Source of the DNA: Nocardioidaceae bacterium
GTDB taxonomy: Bacteria; Actinomycetota; Actinomycetes; Propionibacteriales; Nocardioidaceae
Direction: 5' to 3'
Length of the DNA stretch: 34,640 nt
Assembly (NCBI GenBank): GCA_025980475.1
Contig: JAICXL010000024.1
Coordinates: 1 to 34,640 of the forward strand
The position numbers and the translations under genes were made by a program. Below, one piece after another: positions 15,149 to 23,987 of the stretch. The notes beneath the pieces were generated by a model. That model was given only the letters and a program-made list of their open reading frames with translations, had not been told where the DNA came from and did not search any database. Numbering within the stretch: the first letter of the stretch is position 1; the number at the start of each line of letters is the position of its first letter.

Positions 15149-16113
15149 ACCACCGTCCCGACCATGCCCTGCACGTCGTGCAGCGCGCAGATGTAGTGGT
15201 AGGTGCCCGGCTCGGTGAAGGTCACCTTGAAGTCGAGGTGCCCGGGGATGAACGAGCTCAGGTTTCCGCCCCCGTAGCTCGCCGCGGGGACGTACGCCTC
15301 CAGGGCCGGGCCTGGTGGCTCCTCCCCGAAGGTCACCGTGTGCGGGCCGCCCATCCCCGGGTTCGTGAACGTCACGGTGCCGCCAACGGGGACGGTCACC
15401 CTCTGGTGCACGAACCTCATCAGCATGGCGTTCATGTCGTCGTTGCCCACCATGACGGTGTGCGGGCCGGCCATCGCTGCCATCCGGTTGGTCTCCGCGC
15501 GCAGCCGGTTGCCGTCGGTGACGATCGCGTTCGCCTCGAGCTGCGCCCGGTGGTCGATCTCGGCCTGGGTCATCGGGTAAGGCGTCCCGGCCGGGTCCAC
15601 CGTCACGACGCCCTTCATCATCGCGCCGTGCACGAGGCAGTAGTAGGTGTAGGTGCCGGCGTCCGGGAAGGTCAGGTCGTAGCTGGCGACGTGCGCCACC
15701 GGAGGCAGCGGCCCGGCATCCTCACCGGTCGGGACAGTCGTCATGATGCCCGAGTTGTAGTCGCCCCCGCCTTGGAGGACCGGCCCTCCTTGGGTAGTGA
15801 TCTGCGAGGTGATGCCCGGGTTGAACTCCGGCAGCGCGTCCTGGGGCTGCCCGCCGTCCAGGAAGGTGACGGTGTGCAGCTCGATCGAGTTCGCCACCCA
15901 GTGCACCGTGTCGCCGGCATCGATGGTGATCTCGCCGGGCAGGAACTTCATCCCGGAGATCGCACTGTCGGGCGACTGGGCGCCGACCAGCACCGTCCAG
16001 GTCTGCGGCGAAGTGTCGGCCCCGGCCATGGCGGGTGACCAGACGACCACCCCCAGCGCAAGGGCCGTCAGGACGACGAGCAGGCGGACGGCGGACAGTG
16101 GTTTCACGGACAT
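15136..16113 (-). CDS. Secreted protein with two cupredoxin (plastocyanin-like) domains
   Basis: A 325-residue exported protein. The N-terminus has a Sec signal peptide (hydrophobic 11-25, probable cleavage after AMAGA near residue 32). Domain 1 (about 38-174) has a type 1 copper ligand set: H80 in ELHTVTF, C159 and H162 in YYCLVHGAMMKG, and a methionine at 165/166. Domain 2 (about 217-325) has H258 in GPHTVTF, C309 and H312 in YICALHDVQGMVG, and M317. Both sites look intact, so it may carry electrons outside the membrane. Multicopper oxidase is unlikely, as trinuclear-site HxH pairs are missing. The ATG at 16113 has a GGAGG site 4 nt upstream. The neighbouring cytochrome c assembly genes suggest a respiratory role. 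Confidence 0.85.
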   Translation of the reverse strand: MSVKPLSAVRLLVVLTALALGVVVWSPAMAGADTSPQTWTVLVGAQSPDSAISGMKFLPGEITIDAGDTVHWVANSIELHTVTFLDGGQPQDALPEFNPGITSQITTQGGPVLQGGGDYNSGIMTTVPTGEDAGPLPPVAHVASYDLTFPDAGTYTYYCLVHGAMMKGVVTVDPAGTPYPMTQAEIDHRAQLEANAIVTDGNRLRAETNRMAAMAGPHTVMVGNDDMNAMLMRFVHQRVTVPVGGTVTFTNPGMGGPHTVTFGEEPPGPALEAYVPAASYGGGNLSSFIPGHLDFKVTFTEPGTYHYICALHDVQGMVGTVVVRR

Positions 16114-16240
16114 CGTGCCTCCAGGTGGTGGGCCCCCAGTCAGGGGTACGCCCGCTCACCACGGCTGCGCCATAGTCCCTTCGGGCCGTTGACACGGCAT
16201 GAACCGGGACGGAATCGACCGAACCGGTCAGGCGTACCGG
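16114..16240. other. Gap between cupredoxin gene and ccsB with 13-bp tandem duplication
   Basis: Bases 16224-16236 and 16237-16249 are identical 13-bp copies (CCGGTCAGGCGTA), the second covering the ccsB stop codon. The remainder should contain the cupredoxin promoter. A clear -35/-10 pair was not identified, and no convincing terminator for the ccs operon was found. Confidence 0.6.
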
Positions 16241-17293
16241 TCAGGCGTAGGAGTGCATGCTCCCCTGGCCGAAGAAGAAATTGATGCCGATGAAGTTGAA
16301 CCACAGCGTGGCCAGGCCGATGAGCGCGATGATCGCAGCGGCGCGGCCCTTCCAGCCCGCGGTGGCGCGGGCGTGCAGGTAGGCGGCGTACACCACCCAC
16401 GTGATGAAGGCCCAGACCTCCTTGGGGTCCCAGCTCCAGTAGGTGCCCCACGCGTGCTTGGCCCAGATCGGCCCGGCGATCAGCGCCGCGAACGTCCAGA
16501 CGGGAAAGGCGAATGCCTGGGTCCGGTAGGCGACCCGGTCCAGCGCCTCGAGCCCGGGGAGCCTGGCCAGGTAGCCGCGCCCGGTGGCGAGTCCGGTGGC
16601 GTGTCCGGTGGCGTGTCCACGGGCCAGCCAGCGCTCCTTGACCAGGTAGAGCACCGAGGCCATCCCGCCGATGGTGAAGGCGCCGGTCGCGATGATGGCG
16701 GCGACCACGTGGATCACCAGCCAGGGTGACTGCAGGGCGTCCCGCAGCGGCGTGACCGGGCTGTAGAGCAGCAGCACGTCGGCCATCAGGGTCACCAGCA
16801 CGAAGCCGGTGACGATCGGCGCCAGCCACGACAGCGAGAACTTCCGGTAGAGCAGCAGGTAGCCGGCCGCCACGACGAGCGTGCCGGTCAGGGTGAACTC
16901 GTACATGTTGCCCCACGGCACCCGGGCCGGGTCGGCGGCGAGCCCGCGGGAGACCACGGCGACCAGGTGGATCGCCGCGGCGACCACCGTCAGCGCGAGG
17001 CCGATCCGCCCGAAGCGGTCGGCCCGATCACCGGTGTGGTCGTACGGCGCAGCCGGGGCGGCTCCCGTGGTCACCGGGGGGTCTTCCCGCACCGCCGACC
17101 CGGCCACGGCGCCGACCGCCGCCCGCGCCGGCTCCCGGGCCGGCTCCCGGGCCGGCTCGCCGGTCGACGCGGTCACCGGCACCTTGCGCTCGACGGCCCA
17201 CTGGGCCAGGTGCGCGAGCAGCGCCAGGAAGTAGACGACCGCGCACGCGGCGACGGCCTGGTTGCTGAGCACCTCGAACTGCTCGTGGCTCAC
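16241..17293 (-). CDS. ccsB: Cytochrome c biogenesis protein CcsB (haem handling, System II)
   Basis: Membrane protein that, with ResB, moves haem across the membrane and attaches it to apocytochrome c. It is called CcsA or ResC in other systems. The 350-residue protein has about eight membrane helices and the tryptophan-rich WWD haem-binding motif WAKHAWGTYWSWDPKEVWAFITW (about 275-297), flanked by histidines. The start is GTG at 17293, overlapping the resB stop by 4 bp (GTGA). Two short low-complexity insertions are encoded by 12-bp repeats: EPAR repeats in the first cytoplasmic loop and GHAT-like repeats in a later loop. Last gene of the hemL-to-ccsB operon. Confidence 0.93.
   Translation of the reverse strand: MSHEQFEVLSNQAVAACAVVYFLALLAHLAQWAVERKVPVTASTGEPAREPAREPARAAVGAVAGSAVREDPPVTTGAAPAAPYDHTGDRADRFGRIGLALTVVAAAIHLVAVVSRGLAADPARVPWGNMYEFTLTGTLVVAAGYLLLYRKFSLSWLAPIVTGFVLVTLMADVLLLYSPVTPLRDALQSPWLVIHVVAAIIATGAFTIGGMASVLYLVKERWLARGHATGHATGLATGRGYLARLPGLEALDRVAYRTQAFAFPVWTFAALIAGPIWAKHAWGTYWSWDPKEVWAFITWVVYAAYLHARATAGWKGRAAAIIALIGLATLWFNFIGINFFFGQGSMHSYA
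16581..16616 (-). repeat. 12-bp tandem repeat in ccsB (GHAT units)
   Basis: Three consecutive 12-bp units of the form CCGGTGGCGTGT on the plus strand (16581-16592 with one variant, 16593-16604, 16605-16616). They encode the repeated tetrapeptide in a cytoplasmic loop. Changes in copy number would stay in frame. Confidence 0.85.
17129..17158 (-). repeat. 12-bp tandem repeat in ccsB (EPAR units)
   Basis: Two perfect 12-bp units CGGCTCCCGGGC (17129-17140, 17141-17152) and a half unit. They encode EPAREPAREPAR in the first loop. Each unit contains the palindrome CCCGGG. Confidence 0.8.
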
Positions 17294-18981
17294 GAATTCT
17301 CCTCAGCTGTGCTCGGGCCGTCGGAGCGGCGGCTTCCGTGTCCGTCGACCGGCCGGTCGGACAACCCACCGACCAGGCCGTCGACCTCGCCGGCGAGATC
17401 ACCCCCCGCTGTCCGGTCGAGGCCGGCCACCTCGACGAGGGTACGCCCGCCCTCGCGGCGCACCTTCACCCACATCCGGCGTGGCCGGATGAAGAGCGAG
17501 CCGAGCAGGCCGAGCAGGGCCAGGCTCATGCCGAGCAGCGCCAGCCAGTCGGCCGGCGAACTGCTGATCTGCAGCTTCACGAAGCGGCTGACCCCGTCGA
17601 AGGTGACGGTGCCCATCCCGTCGGGCAGCTTCTGGCTCTGCCCCAGCATCAGGTCCAGGCGCAGCGGCTTGCCGTCGGCCTTCCGGATCGGCGTGAGGTG
17701 CTGCTTGTCCAGGGTGTAGACCGACTGCGGCTGGCCGCTGTCGAGGCCGAGGTCGCCGCGGTAGGCGAGCATCGAGACTGCGGGGTTCTTCGCGTCCGGG
17801 AACGCCGAGAAGGGCCCACTGCGCATCGTGAAGGCGTAGGTCGGGTAGAACTCGCCCTCGAAGCCCAGCTGCTCGGGCCGGCCCGTGCTCGACACGGCGT
17901 CGGGGACCTTGACCACGCCGAAGGAGCGGAAGGTCGCGTTCTCGGGCAGGAAGACGACCGGCCCGGCATAGGCGACGTGGCCCTGTCCGTCCCGCACGGT
18001 GATGTGCGGGGCGTACCCGTGGCTGATCAGGTAGACGTCCGTGCCGTCGAGCTGGAGCGGGTGGTTGACCGAGATCGTGGCGTGCTTCCGGGGCGCCGTC
18101 GGGGAGCTCTGGTAGTCCAGCCCGGCGGAGAACTTGTGCGCCTGCCCGGCCTCGCGGCCGCGGCGGATGAAGGTGACGTCGAAGTTGGTGACCTTGAACG
18201 AGAACGGGGCCAGGTTCTCCGGGTTGAAGAGCGATCCGGAGGTGAAGTCGTCGTACTGGCTGAGCGAGTTGGAGAAACCGTGACCGGTCACCACGATCAC
18301 GCCGCCCTTGAAGCCGAAGAGCGAGCCGATCGCCACCCCGGCGAGCACGAGCAGCACCGAGACGTGGAAGAGCAGGTTGCCTGCCTCGCGGAGCTTGCCC
18401 CGCTCGGCGGCGAGCGACTCGACCGCAGACCCCTCACCGGCGGCCGGGGCCGTCGCGACGCGGAAGCGACGCCTGCGCAGCAGCCGGCGAGCCCGCTCGA
18501 GCACGGCCTCGGGCGGCTCGTCGGTCACGAAGGAGCGGTGCTCCGGCAACCGCTCGAGCCGGTGCGGCGCCCGCGGCGGTCGGGCCCGCAACCCGCGCCA
18601 GTAGACCGCGGAGCGCGGCAGGATGCAGCCGACCAGCGAAACCATCAGCAGGATGTAGATGGCCGAGAACCAGGCGGAGCTGAAGACGTGGAAGAGGCCG
18701 AGCTTCTGGTAGATCGGCGTCAGGTGCGGGTGCTGGCCCTGCCACTGCGAGGCGCGGTTGGGGTCGACGGTCTCCTGCGGGATCACCGACCCGGGCACCG
18801 CGGCCAGGGCGAGCAGGAAGAGCAGGATCAGCGCGATCCGCATCGAGGTCAGCTGCCGCCAGGCCCAGCGGCCGAGCTCGCGCGGGGCGAGGCCGGGAGG
18901 CGCCGTGGCCGGCCGGTCCTGCCGGTTCCGCTGCACGGGCACGTCCTGGTCCTCGCGGTGGTCCAACCGGTCGAGACTCAT
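17290..18981 (-). CDS. resB: Cytochrome c biogenesis protein ResB
   Basis: Membrane partner of CcsB in System II cytochrome c maturation; it holds reduced apocytochrome and haem for ligation. The 563-residue protein has three N-terminal helices (the first in SMRIALILLFLLALAAVPGS, about 47-66), a long extracytoplasmic domain, and a final helix near SPADWLALLGMSLALLGLLGSLF. Family features include PQETVDPNRA, FHVSVLLVLAGVAIGSLFGFKGG, and the folded outer domain with DVYLISHGYAP. The ATG at 18981 ([12 protein letters not shown]) overlaps the ccdA stop by one base (TGATG). The longer in-frame reading to 19380 is antisense to ccdA and rejected. Confidence 0.94.
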   Translation of the reverse strand: MSLDRLDHREDQDVPVQRNRQDRPATAPPGLAPRELGRWAWRQLTSMRIALILLFLLALAAVPGSVIPQETVDPNRASQWQGQHPHLTPIYQKLGLFHVFSSAWFSAIYILLMVSLVGCILPRSAVYWRGLRARPPRAPHRLERLPEHRSFVTDEPPEAVLERARRLLRRRRFRVATAPAAGEGSAVESLAAERGKLREAGNLLFHVSVLLVLAGVAIGSLFGFKGGVIVVTGHGFSNSLSQYDDFTSGSLFNPENLAPFSFKVTNFDVTFIRRGREAGQAHKFSAGLDYQSSPTAPRKHATISVNHPLQLDGTDVYLISHGYAPHITVRDGQGHVAYAGPVVFLPENATFRSFGVVKVPDAVSSTGRPEQLGFEGEFYPTYAFTMRSGPFSAFPDAKNPAVSMLAYRGDLGLDSGQPQSVYTLDKQHLTPIRKADGKPLRLDLMLGQSQKLPDGMGTVTFDGVSRFVKLQISSSPADWLALLGMSLALLGLLGSLFIRPRRMWVKVRREGGRTLVEVAGLDRTAGGDLAGEVDGLVGGLSDRPVDGHGSRRSDGPSTAEENS

Positions 18982-19745
18982 CAGACGCCTGCCGTGAAGC
19001 CGGGGAAGACCGAGCCGCGCATCCAGCCGACGGCGACGTCCCACCAGCCGGTGACCAGCGCCAGGCCCACCGCCACCAGCATCAGCCCGCCCAGCGCGGT
19101 GACCCAGCGCTGGTGCCGGCGGACCCAGCCGATCGCGCCGAGCATCCGCCGGTAGGCGAGTGCCGCGACGATGAAGGGCAGACCGAGGCCCACGCAGTAG
19201 GCGACGCTGAGCAGCGCGCCACGACCGGCGCTGCCCTCGTGGGCCGACAGGGACGTGACCGCCGCGAGCGTGGGCCCGATGCAGGGTGTCCAGCCGAGAG
19301 CGAAGAGCAGTCCCAGCAGCGGGGCCGCCGCGAGTCCCACCGCCGGCACCCGGTGGACCCGGTAGTCGCGCTGCAGCCACGGGAGCGCCCCGATGAAGGC
19401 GACCCCGAGCGCGATCACGAGGATGCCGAGCCCGAACTCGAGCTGCCGCTGGTAGGCGAAGAGCCAGTCCCCGACCGAGCCGAAGAGCGCACCCCAGGAG
19501 ACGAAGACGAAGGTGAAGCCGAGCACGAAGAGCAGCGAGCCGGCCAGCATCCGGCCGCGCCGCGCCTGGGCGAGGTCGGCCCCGGAGAGGCCGGTGGCGT
19601 AGGAGAGGTAGCCGGGCAGCAGCGGCACCACGCAGGGCGAGAAGAAGGAGATCAGCCCGGCGACGAGCGCGACCGGTACGGCGAGCAGCAGCGAGCCGTC
19701 CAGTGCCGTGTCGCGGAACCAGGAGCCGATGCTGAGCAGGATCAC
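18981..19745 (-). CDS. ccdA: Cytochrome c biogenesis thiol transporter CcdA
   Basis: Carries reducing equivalents from cytoplasmic thioredoxin across the membrane to ResA, keeping apocytochrome cysteines reduced. The 254-residue protein has six membrane helices and the two functional cysteines in [17 protein letters not shown] (C38) and [14 protein letters not shown] (C155). The GTG start at 19745 overlaps the resA stop by 4 bp (GTGA), and the stop shares one base with resB. Tight overlaps show co-translation with its redox partner ResA. Confidence 0.95.
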   Translation of the reverse strand: MILLSIGSWFRDTALDGSLLLAVPVALVAGLISFFSPCVVPLLPGYLSYATGLSGADLAQARRGRMLAGSLLFVLGFTFVFVSWGALFGSVGDWLFAYQRQLEFGLGILVIALGVAFIGALPWLQRDYRVHRVPAVGLAAAPLLGLLFALGWTPCIGPTLAAVTSLSAHEGSAGRGALLSVAYCVGLGLPFIVAALAYRRMLGAIGWVRRHQRWVTALGGLMLVAVGLALVTGWWDVAVGWMRGSVFPGFTAGV

Positions 19746-20341
19746 GAGGCGGCCTCCGGGGAGCGTGCCCCGGCCGACTCGGCGAGGTCGATCAAGGTCT
19801 GCTTGCTGGTCACCTCGCCCAGGATGCTGGCGGCAACCCGGCCCTTGCGGTCGATGACCACCGTGCTCGGGATCGCGGTTGGTCCGAGCGTCCCGCGGAA
19901 GGCGAGCAGGTTCTTGCCCGACGGGTCGTAGATGGAGGGGTAGGGCACGTGGTACGTCCTCACGAAGGCGCGCGCCTGGGCCGCGCTCGGGTCGCGCGAG
20001 TTGATGCCGAGGAAGACCACGCCGCGGGGCCGCAGCTGACGGGCCGCGGCGACGAGGTTGTCGGCCTCCGCCCGGCACGGCGGGCACCACGAGCCCCAGA
20101 TGTTCACCACCACGACCTTGCCGCGGTCGGCGGCGAGCGACAGGTGCCTGCCGTCCAGCGACTTCCCCTCGACGGCACCGGGCGCCTGGCGCCTGGCCAC
20201 CGGGACCTGGGCGATGACGCCCTCGCCGGCGACGTAGCCCTTGGCGCCGGTGGCGGCGGAGCCGCACGCGGAGAGCAGGACCGACAGCAGCCCGAGCACG
20301 AGCACGGGCAGCAGCGGGGGGAGCACGCGGGAACGAGTCAT
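19742..20341 (-). CDS. resA: Thioredoxin-like lipoprotein ResA/TlpA
   Basis: Membrane-anchored extracytoplasmic thiol-disulfide oxidoreductase that reduces the CXXCH cysteines of apocytochrome c. The 199-residue protein has a lipoprotein signal peptide with lipobox LLSAC (lipid on C26), then a thioredoxin fold with active site WCPPC (C86, C89) in [16 protein letters not shown] and the cis-proline strand [12 protein letters not shown]. The ATG is at 20341. Located between the phosphatase gene (14-bp gap) and ccdA (overlap), the usual actinobacterial order. Confidence 0.94.
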   Translation of the reverse strand: MTRSRVLPPLLPVLVLGLLSVLLSACGSAATGAKGYVAGEGVIAQVPVARRQAPGAVEGKSLDGRHLSLAADRGKVVVVNIWGSWCPPCRAEADNLVAAARQLRPRGVVFLGINSRDPSAAQARAFVRTYHVPYPSIYDPSGKNLLAFRGTLGPTAIPSTVVIDRKGRVAASILGEVTSKQTLIDLAESAGARSPEAAS

Positions 20342-20355
20342 CGGCGTCAGGGCGA

Positions 20356-21030
20356 TCAGGAGATCGGCTTCTCCTCCTCGGGGGCACCGCCTGCGGAGAA
20401 GGCCGCCCGGCGGTCACCGACCGGGATCAGGTCGCCGGCGGGCTCGGCATAGCTGATCGTGACCAGCCGCCCGTCTTCGAAGGCGAACGAGGTCAGGCTG
20501 CACAGCGTGCACTGCCGGTGGCGCGGGTCGTGCAGGAAGCGCCGACGCTCAGCGAAGAGCCGGGTCACCCAGATCGGCAGCTGGTGGGAGACCACCACGG
20601 TCTCGTGCCCCGCGGCGGCGGCGCGGGCGTCCTCGACGGCGGCCCACATCCGCTCGGCGATGTCGCGGTAGGGCTCCCCCCACGACGGCGTGAACGGGTT
20701 CCACAGGTGTCGCCACGTCGAGGGCCGCTGGAAGATGCCGCTGCGCAGGCTGAACGGCCGGCCCTCGAAGATGTTGGTCGACTCGAGCACGCGCTCGTCG
20801 GTGAGCACCTCCAGGTCTCGTACGGCGGCCAGCGGGGCCGCGGTCTCCCGGGCGCGCTCCAGCGGCGAGGAGACGATCCGGACGATGTCGCGGCCGCCGA
20901 TCCGCTCCGCGACCCGCTCGGCCATCCGGCGACCGAGGTCGGAGAGGTGGTAGCCCTCCGAACGGCCGTAGAGGACGCCCTGGGGGTTGTAGACCTCGCC
21001 GTGGCGGAGCAGGTGGACGGTGGTCCTCAT
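20356..21030 (-). CDS. Histidine phosphatase family protein
   Basis: A 224-residue phosphoglycerate mutase-like phosphatase. The N-terminal RHG motif with the catalytic histidine is in [19 protein letters not shown] (R9 H10 G11). The second conserved arginine is in [12 protein letters not shown], and the second catalytic histidine is in [13 protein letters not shown]. The substrate is unknown. The gene occupies the position that a phosphoglycerate mutase-like gene has between hemL and resA in mycobacteria (Rv0525), so a link to haem or cytochrome c supply is likely but undefined. The ATG at 21030 overlaps the hemL stop (ATGA). Confidence 0.9.
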   Translation of the reverse strand: MRTTVHLLRHGEVYNPQGVLYGRSEGYHLSDLGRRMAERVAERIGGRDIVRIVSSPLERARETAAPLAAVRDLEVLTDERVLESTNIFEGRPFSLRSGIFQRPSTWRHLWNPFTPSWGEPYRDIAERMWAAVEDARAAAAGHETVVVSHQLPIWVTRLFAERRRFLHDPRHRQCTLCSLTSFAFEDGRLVTISYAEPAGDLIPVGDRRAAFSAGGAPEEEKPIS

Positions 21031-22361
21031 CGGGCCGCTCCGGCGGCCTCGGCGGCGGCCGGCAGCGCGGCCAGCACGTGCTCGACCGCCCGGTCGTCGT
21101 GGGCCGCGGAGCAGAACCACGCCTCGAACGCGCTCGGGGGCAGGTAGACCCCTCGCTCGAGCATCGCGTGGAAGAACGCCTTGAAGGCAGTGGTGTCCTG
21201 GGTGCCCGCTGTCGCGTAGTCGGGCACGTCGGTGGTGCCCTCAGGGGTGAAGAAGACACTGAACATGCTGCCTCCTGCCTGGACCACGTGCGGCACGCCG
21301 GCAGCGCTGAGCGCCTCGTCGGCCGCCGCCGAGATCGTCGCGGCCACCCCGTCGACGTGGGCGTAGACCTCGTCGGTGGCGAGGCGCAGCGTGGCCAGGC
21401 CGGCGGTGGTCGCGACCGGGTTCCCCGACAGGGTGCCGGCCTGGTAGACGGGGCCCTCCGGCGACAGCCACGCCATCCCGGCGGGGGGCCCGCCGAGGGC
21501 GGCCGCCGGGAAGCCACCGCCCATCACCTTGCCGAAGGTCATCAGGTCCGGCGCCCAGCCCTCCCGGGCGCCGTCCAGGCCCCACTGGCCGCGGCGCGAC
21601 ACGCGGAAGCCGGTCATCACCTCGTCGGAGACGAAGAGCGCCCCGTGGCGGGCGCAGATGCGAGCGAGGACCTGGTTGAACCCGGGGGCCGGCGGGACGA
21701 CGCCCATGTTGCCCGGGGATGCCTCGGTGATCAGGCAGGCGATCTCGTCGCCGCGCTCGGCGAAGGCCTTCTCGACCGCCGCCGGGTCGTTGTAGGGCAG
21801 CACCAGGGTCGCTGCGGTCGAGGCGGCCGGCACCCCGGGTGTGCCGGGCACGGCGTGGGTGGCCAGTCCCGAGCCGGCCTCGGCCAGCAGCGAGTCGACG
21901 TGGCCGTGGTAGCAGCCGGCGAACTTGACCACGAGGTCGCGGCCGGTGAAGCCGCGCGCCAGCCGGATGGCCGACATCGTCGCTTCGGTGCCCGAGGAGA
22001 CCAGTCGGACCTGTTCGACGGGGGTGCGGGCGACGATCTCCTCCGCCAGCTCCACCTCGCTGCGTGTCGGGGTTCCGTACGACGTCCCCCGGGCCACGGC
22101 CTCCTGCACTGCCGCCTGGACGTCGGGATGGGCGTGCCCCAGAAGCATCGGCCCCCACGAGCAGACCAGGTCGACGTACTGGTTGCCGTCGACGTCGGTC
22201 AGCCAGGCACCCCGGGCGGAAGCGATGAAGCGCGGGGTGCCACCGACGGCGCTGAACGCCCGGACCGGCGAGTTCACCCCGCCGGGCGTGACCGCCCGGG
22301 CCCGGTCGAACCAGGCGGCGGACTGTCCGGCCGCCTGTCGGGGGAGCTGCTCGGTGTGCAC
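21027..22361 (-). CDS. hemL: Glutamate-1-semialdehyde 2,1-aminomutase
   Basis: PLP enzyme that makes 5-aminolevulinate from glutamate-1-semialdehyde, the product of HemA (27764-29053). The 444-residue protein has [55 protein letters not shown] and the PLP lysine K278 in [11 protein letters not shown]. The start is taken as GTG at 22361 (VHTEQLPRQ), with purine-rich sequence just upstream. GTG at 22394 would add 11 residues and cannot be excluded. First gene of an operon with the phosphatase and cytochrome c assembly genes, separate from the rex-hem operon. Confidence 0.94.
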   Translation of the reverse strand: MHTEQLPRQAAGQSAAWFDRARAVTPGGVNSPVRAFSAVGGTPRFIASARGAWLTDVDGNQYVDLVCSWGPMLLGHAHPDVQAAVQEAVARGTSYGTPTRSEVELAEEIVARTPVEQVRLVSSGTEATMSAIRLARGFTGRDLVVKFAGCYHGHVDSLLAEAGSGLATHAVPGTPGVPAASTAATLVLPYNDPAAVEKAFAERGDEIACLITEASPGNMGVVPPAPGFNQVLARICARHGALFVSDEVMTGFRVSRRGQWGLDGAREGWAPDLMTFGKVMGGGFPAAALGGPPAGMAWLSPEGPVYQAGTLSGNPVATTAGLATLRLATDEVYAHVDGVAATISAAADEALSAAGVPHVVQAGGSMFSVFFTPEGTTDVPDYATAGTQDTTAFKAFFHAMLERGVYLPPSAFEAWFCSAAHDDRAVEHVLAALPAAAEAAGAAR

Positions 22362-22655
22362 CTCCGCATTCTCCCCGACTAGCGTGAAGACCACGAATCG
22401 GGTTCATGGCCGCCAGCGCTGGGTACACCTGATAAGTCGATAAAAGGAGCCCCGGAACGCACGGAACCGGTGTCACCCCCAGCTGCCGCGCGGCAGCGGC
22501 GTCATGAGGTTGGCCGACCACCGTCTCCTCACCGCGGAGCGAGATGTGACTCACAGGTGACGGAGGGCGTGACCTACGCCTCGGATACTCGTTGATTCAG
22601 GTGTCGTTCGGCGCGAGGGAGACCGGCGACAAGGATCACTTGGGAGAGAGCACGC
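22362..22655. promoter_or_regulatory. Divergent regulatory region between hemL and the lytic transglycosylase gene
   Basis: Contents from left to right: the hemL leader; an AT-rich repeat GATAAGTCGATAA (22430-22442); a perfect 16-bp palindrome GCTGCCGCGCGGCAGC (22482-22497); three direct GTGAC repeats at about 22545-22573; a BldN-like promoter (separate entry); and a GGGAGAG ribosome site before the ATG at 22656. I looked for a c-di-AMP (ydaO) riboswitch, common before actinobacterial cell-wall hydrolases, and did not find its conserved core. Confidence 0.6.
22568..22595 (+). promoter_or_regulatory. Candidate BldN-type promoter of the lytic transglycosylase gene
   Basis: CGTGAC (22568-22573), 16 bp, CGTTGA (22590-22595). 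As I recall it, the Streptomyces BldN sigma consensus is CGTAAC-N16-CGTTGA, giving 11 of 12 matches with exact spacing. Transcription would start near 22602, about 54 nt before the ATG. A BldN-like sigma gene is in the window (32851-33624). The consensus is from memory and binding is inferred. Confidence 0.55.
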
Positions 22656-23987
22656 ATGGCAGCGAAGGCCCCACGGAAGGCCCCCGCCCCGGGTTCGGCG
22701 AGGGCGCTCAGCAGGCGGAGCAAGGCGCTCGCGATCGTCCCCGTCGCGCTCCTGTCCGGACTGTGGACCGCGAGCCTGGTGACCACCTCGGCCACCGCAG
22801 CCGGAACCCACGACCGCCACGGGTCGGTGCTCCCTGACGGGACCCACGTGCCTACGAAGGCGATCGAGGCCCCCGCCAGCGTGCCGGTCCCGGGCGTCAT
22901 CGCTCCCGGAGTCCCGGCCGGGACCGCCGACTCGGTCGTCACCGGCGCCTCCACCAACGGAATCCCCGCACCCGCCCTGGCCGCCTACCAGCGCGCCGCC
23001 CAGGTGATCGACACCGCCGACAAGAGCTGCAACATCCCGTGGGAGCTGATCGCCGCGATCGGCCGAGTCGAGTCCGACCACGGCCAGTTCGGCGGCAGTC
23101 ACCTCACCGCGAAGGGCATCGACGAGCCGGGCATCTACGGCCCCGTGCTCGACGGCCGCAACGGCACCCAGGCGATCCCCGACACCGACGGCGGCCTGAT
23201 CGACCACGACAAGCAGTGGGACCGCGCCGTCGGCCCGATGCAGTTCATCCCGTCCACCTGGTCGGTGGTCAAGGTCGACGCGGACAACGACGGCCAGCGC
23301 AACCCACAGGACATCAACGACGCGTCGCTGGCCACCGCCGTCTATCTCTGCTCCGGCACCGAGAACCTCTCCACCCGCTCTGGCCAGGAGCAGGCGGTCT
23401 ACCGCTACAACCACAGCCAGCAGTACGTCGACCTCGTCCTGCGCCTGATGGAGGCCTACAGCCACGGCGACTACACCGCCGTCCCGGCCGGCACCTCCGC
23501 GGGCACGCTGTTCACGCCCGACTACGCCTCAGCGGTCCACCGGGCCCACCACCGGGCGGCCGTCCGCACGCAGCACCAGGCCCGGACGCACAGCGGCGGG
23601 TCGACCTCTGGCGGCGGCTCCACCTCGACCCGTTCGACCGGCGGATCCGGCACCGGCTCGACCGGCGGCACCGGCACCACCCTGCCGACCAGCCCCAGCA
23701 CCCCCAGCAGCGGCGGCAGTCTCAGCGACACCACCAAGAAGGTGACCGACGGCCTCAAGGACGCGACCGGTGGCACCACGAACAAGGTCACCCAGCCGGT
23801 GGTCGACCTGATCACCCAGACCGAGGCCAAGACTCTCTGCACCAACAAGCTGGGCAGCCTTCCACTCCTCACGCAGAAGTTGCTCCCCAGTGACGCTGAG
23901 TCCGTGTGTGAGAACAAGCTCACCGGTCAACCGCAGGCCGATGCGTCGAGCCTGCTGCAGGACGTGCTCACCCTGCTGGGGGTGTGA
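22656..23987 (+). CDS. Secreted lytic murein transglycosylase
   Basis: Predicted peptidoglycan-cleaving enzyme of 443 residues. An N-terminal signal/anchor segment follows a basic start (hydrophobic 24-46). The transglycosylase domain (about 105-275) has the catalytic glutamate E139 in LIAAIGRVESDHGQFGG, GPMQFIPSTW (193-202), an Asp-rich DADNDGQRNPQDINDA segment and YRYNHSQQYVDLVL, as in the SLT_2/MltB-like group. A Gly/Ser/Thr-rich linker (about 315-360) follows, then a C-terminal region with cysteines 396 and 417 that could form a disulfide. The ATG at 22656 has a GGGAGAG site. Transcription may depend on the BldN-like sigma factor. It shares a stem-loop with hemB at its 3' end. Confidence 0.9.
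   Translation: MAAKAPRKAPAPGSARALSRRSKALAIVPVALLSGLWTASLVTTSATAAGTHDRHGSVLPDGTHVPTKAIEAPASVPVPGVIAPGVPAGTADSVVTGASTNGIPAPALAAYQRAAQVIDTADKSCNIPWELIAAIGRVESDHGQFGGSHLTAKGIDEPGIYGPVLDGRNGTQAIPDTDGGLIDHDKQWDRAVGPMQFIPSTWSVVKVDADNDGQRNPQDINDASLATAVYLCSGTENLSTRSGQEQAVYRYNHSQQYVDLVLRLMEAYSHGDYTAVPAGTSAGTLFTPDYASAVHRAHHRAAVRTQHQARTHSGGSTSGGGSTSTRSTGGSGTGSTGGTGTTLPTSPSTPSSGGSLSDTTKKVTDGLKDATGGTTNKVTQPVVDLITQTEAKTLCTNKLGSLPLLTQKLLPSDAESVCENKLTGQPQADASSLLQDVLTLLGV

Noticed and set aside
16201-16215. TTGACA at 16195-16200 region as a plus-strand promoter
   Set aside because: The hexamer is present, but no suitable -10 or plus-strand gene follows; the region lies before minus-strand genes.
20356-21120. 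Upstream extension of the histidine phosphatase to 21120
   Set aside because: The added residues are an out-of-frame reading of hemL; the ATG at 21030, with its ATGA overlap, begins the conserved strand.
22400-22655. c-di-AMP (ydaO-type) riboswitch before the lytic transglycosylase gene
   Set aside because: Such riboswitches often precede actinobacterial cell-wall hydrolase genes, but the conserved core (the CCGAAYCCGUCAGCUAACC-like segment and its partner) is not present. A covariance-model search would settle it.
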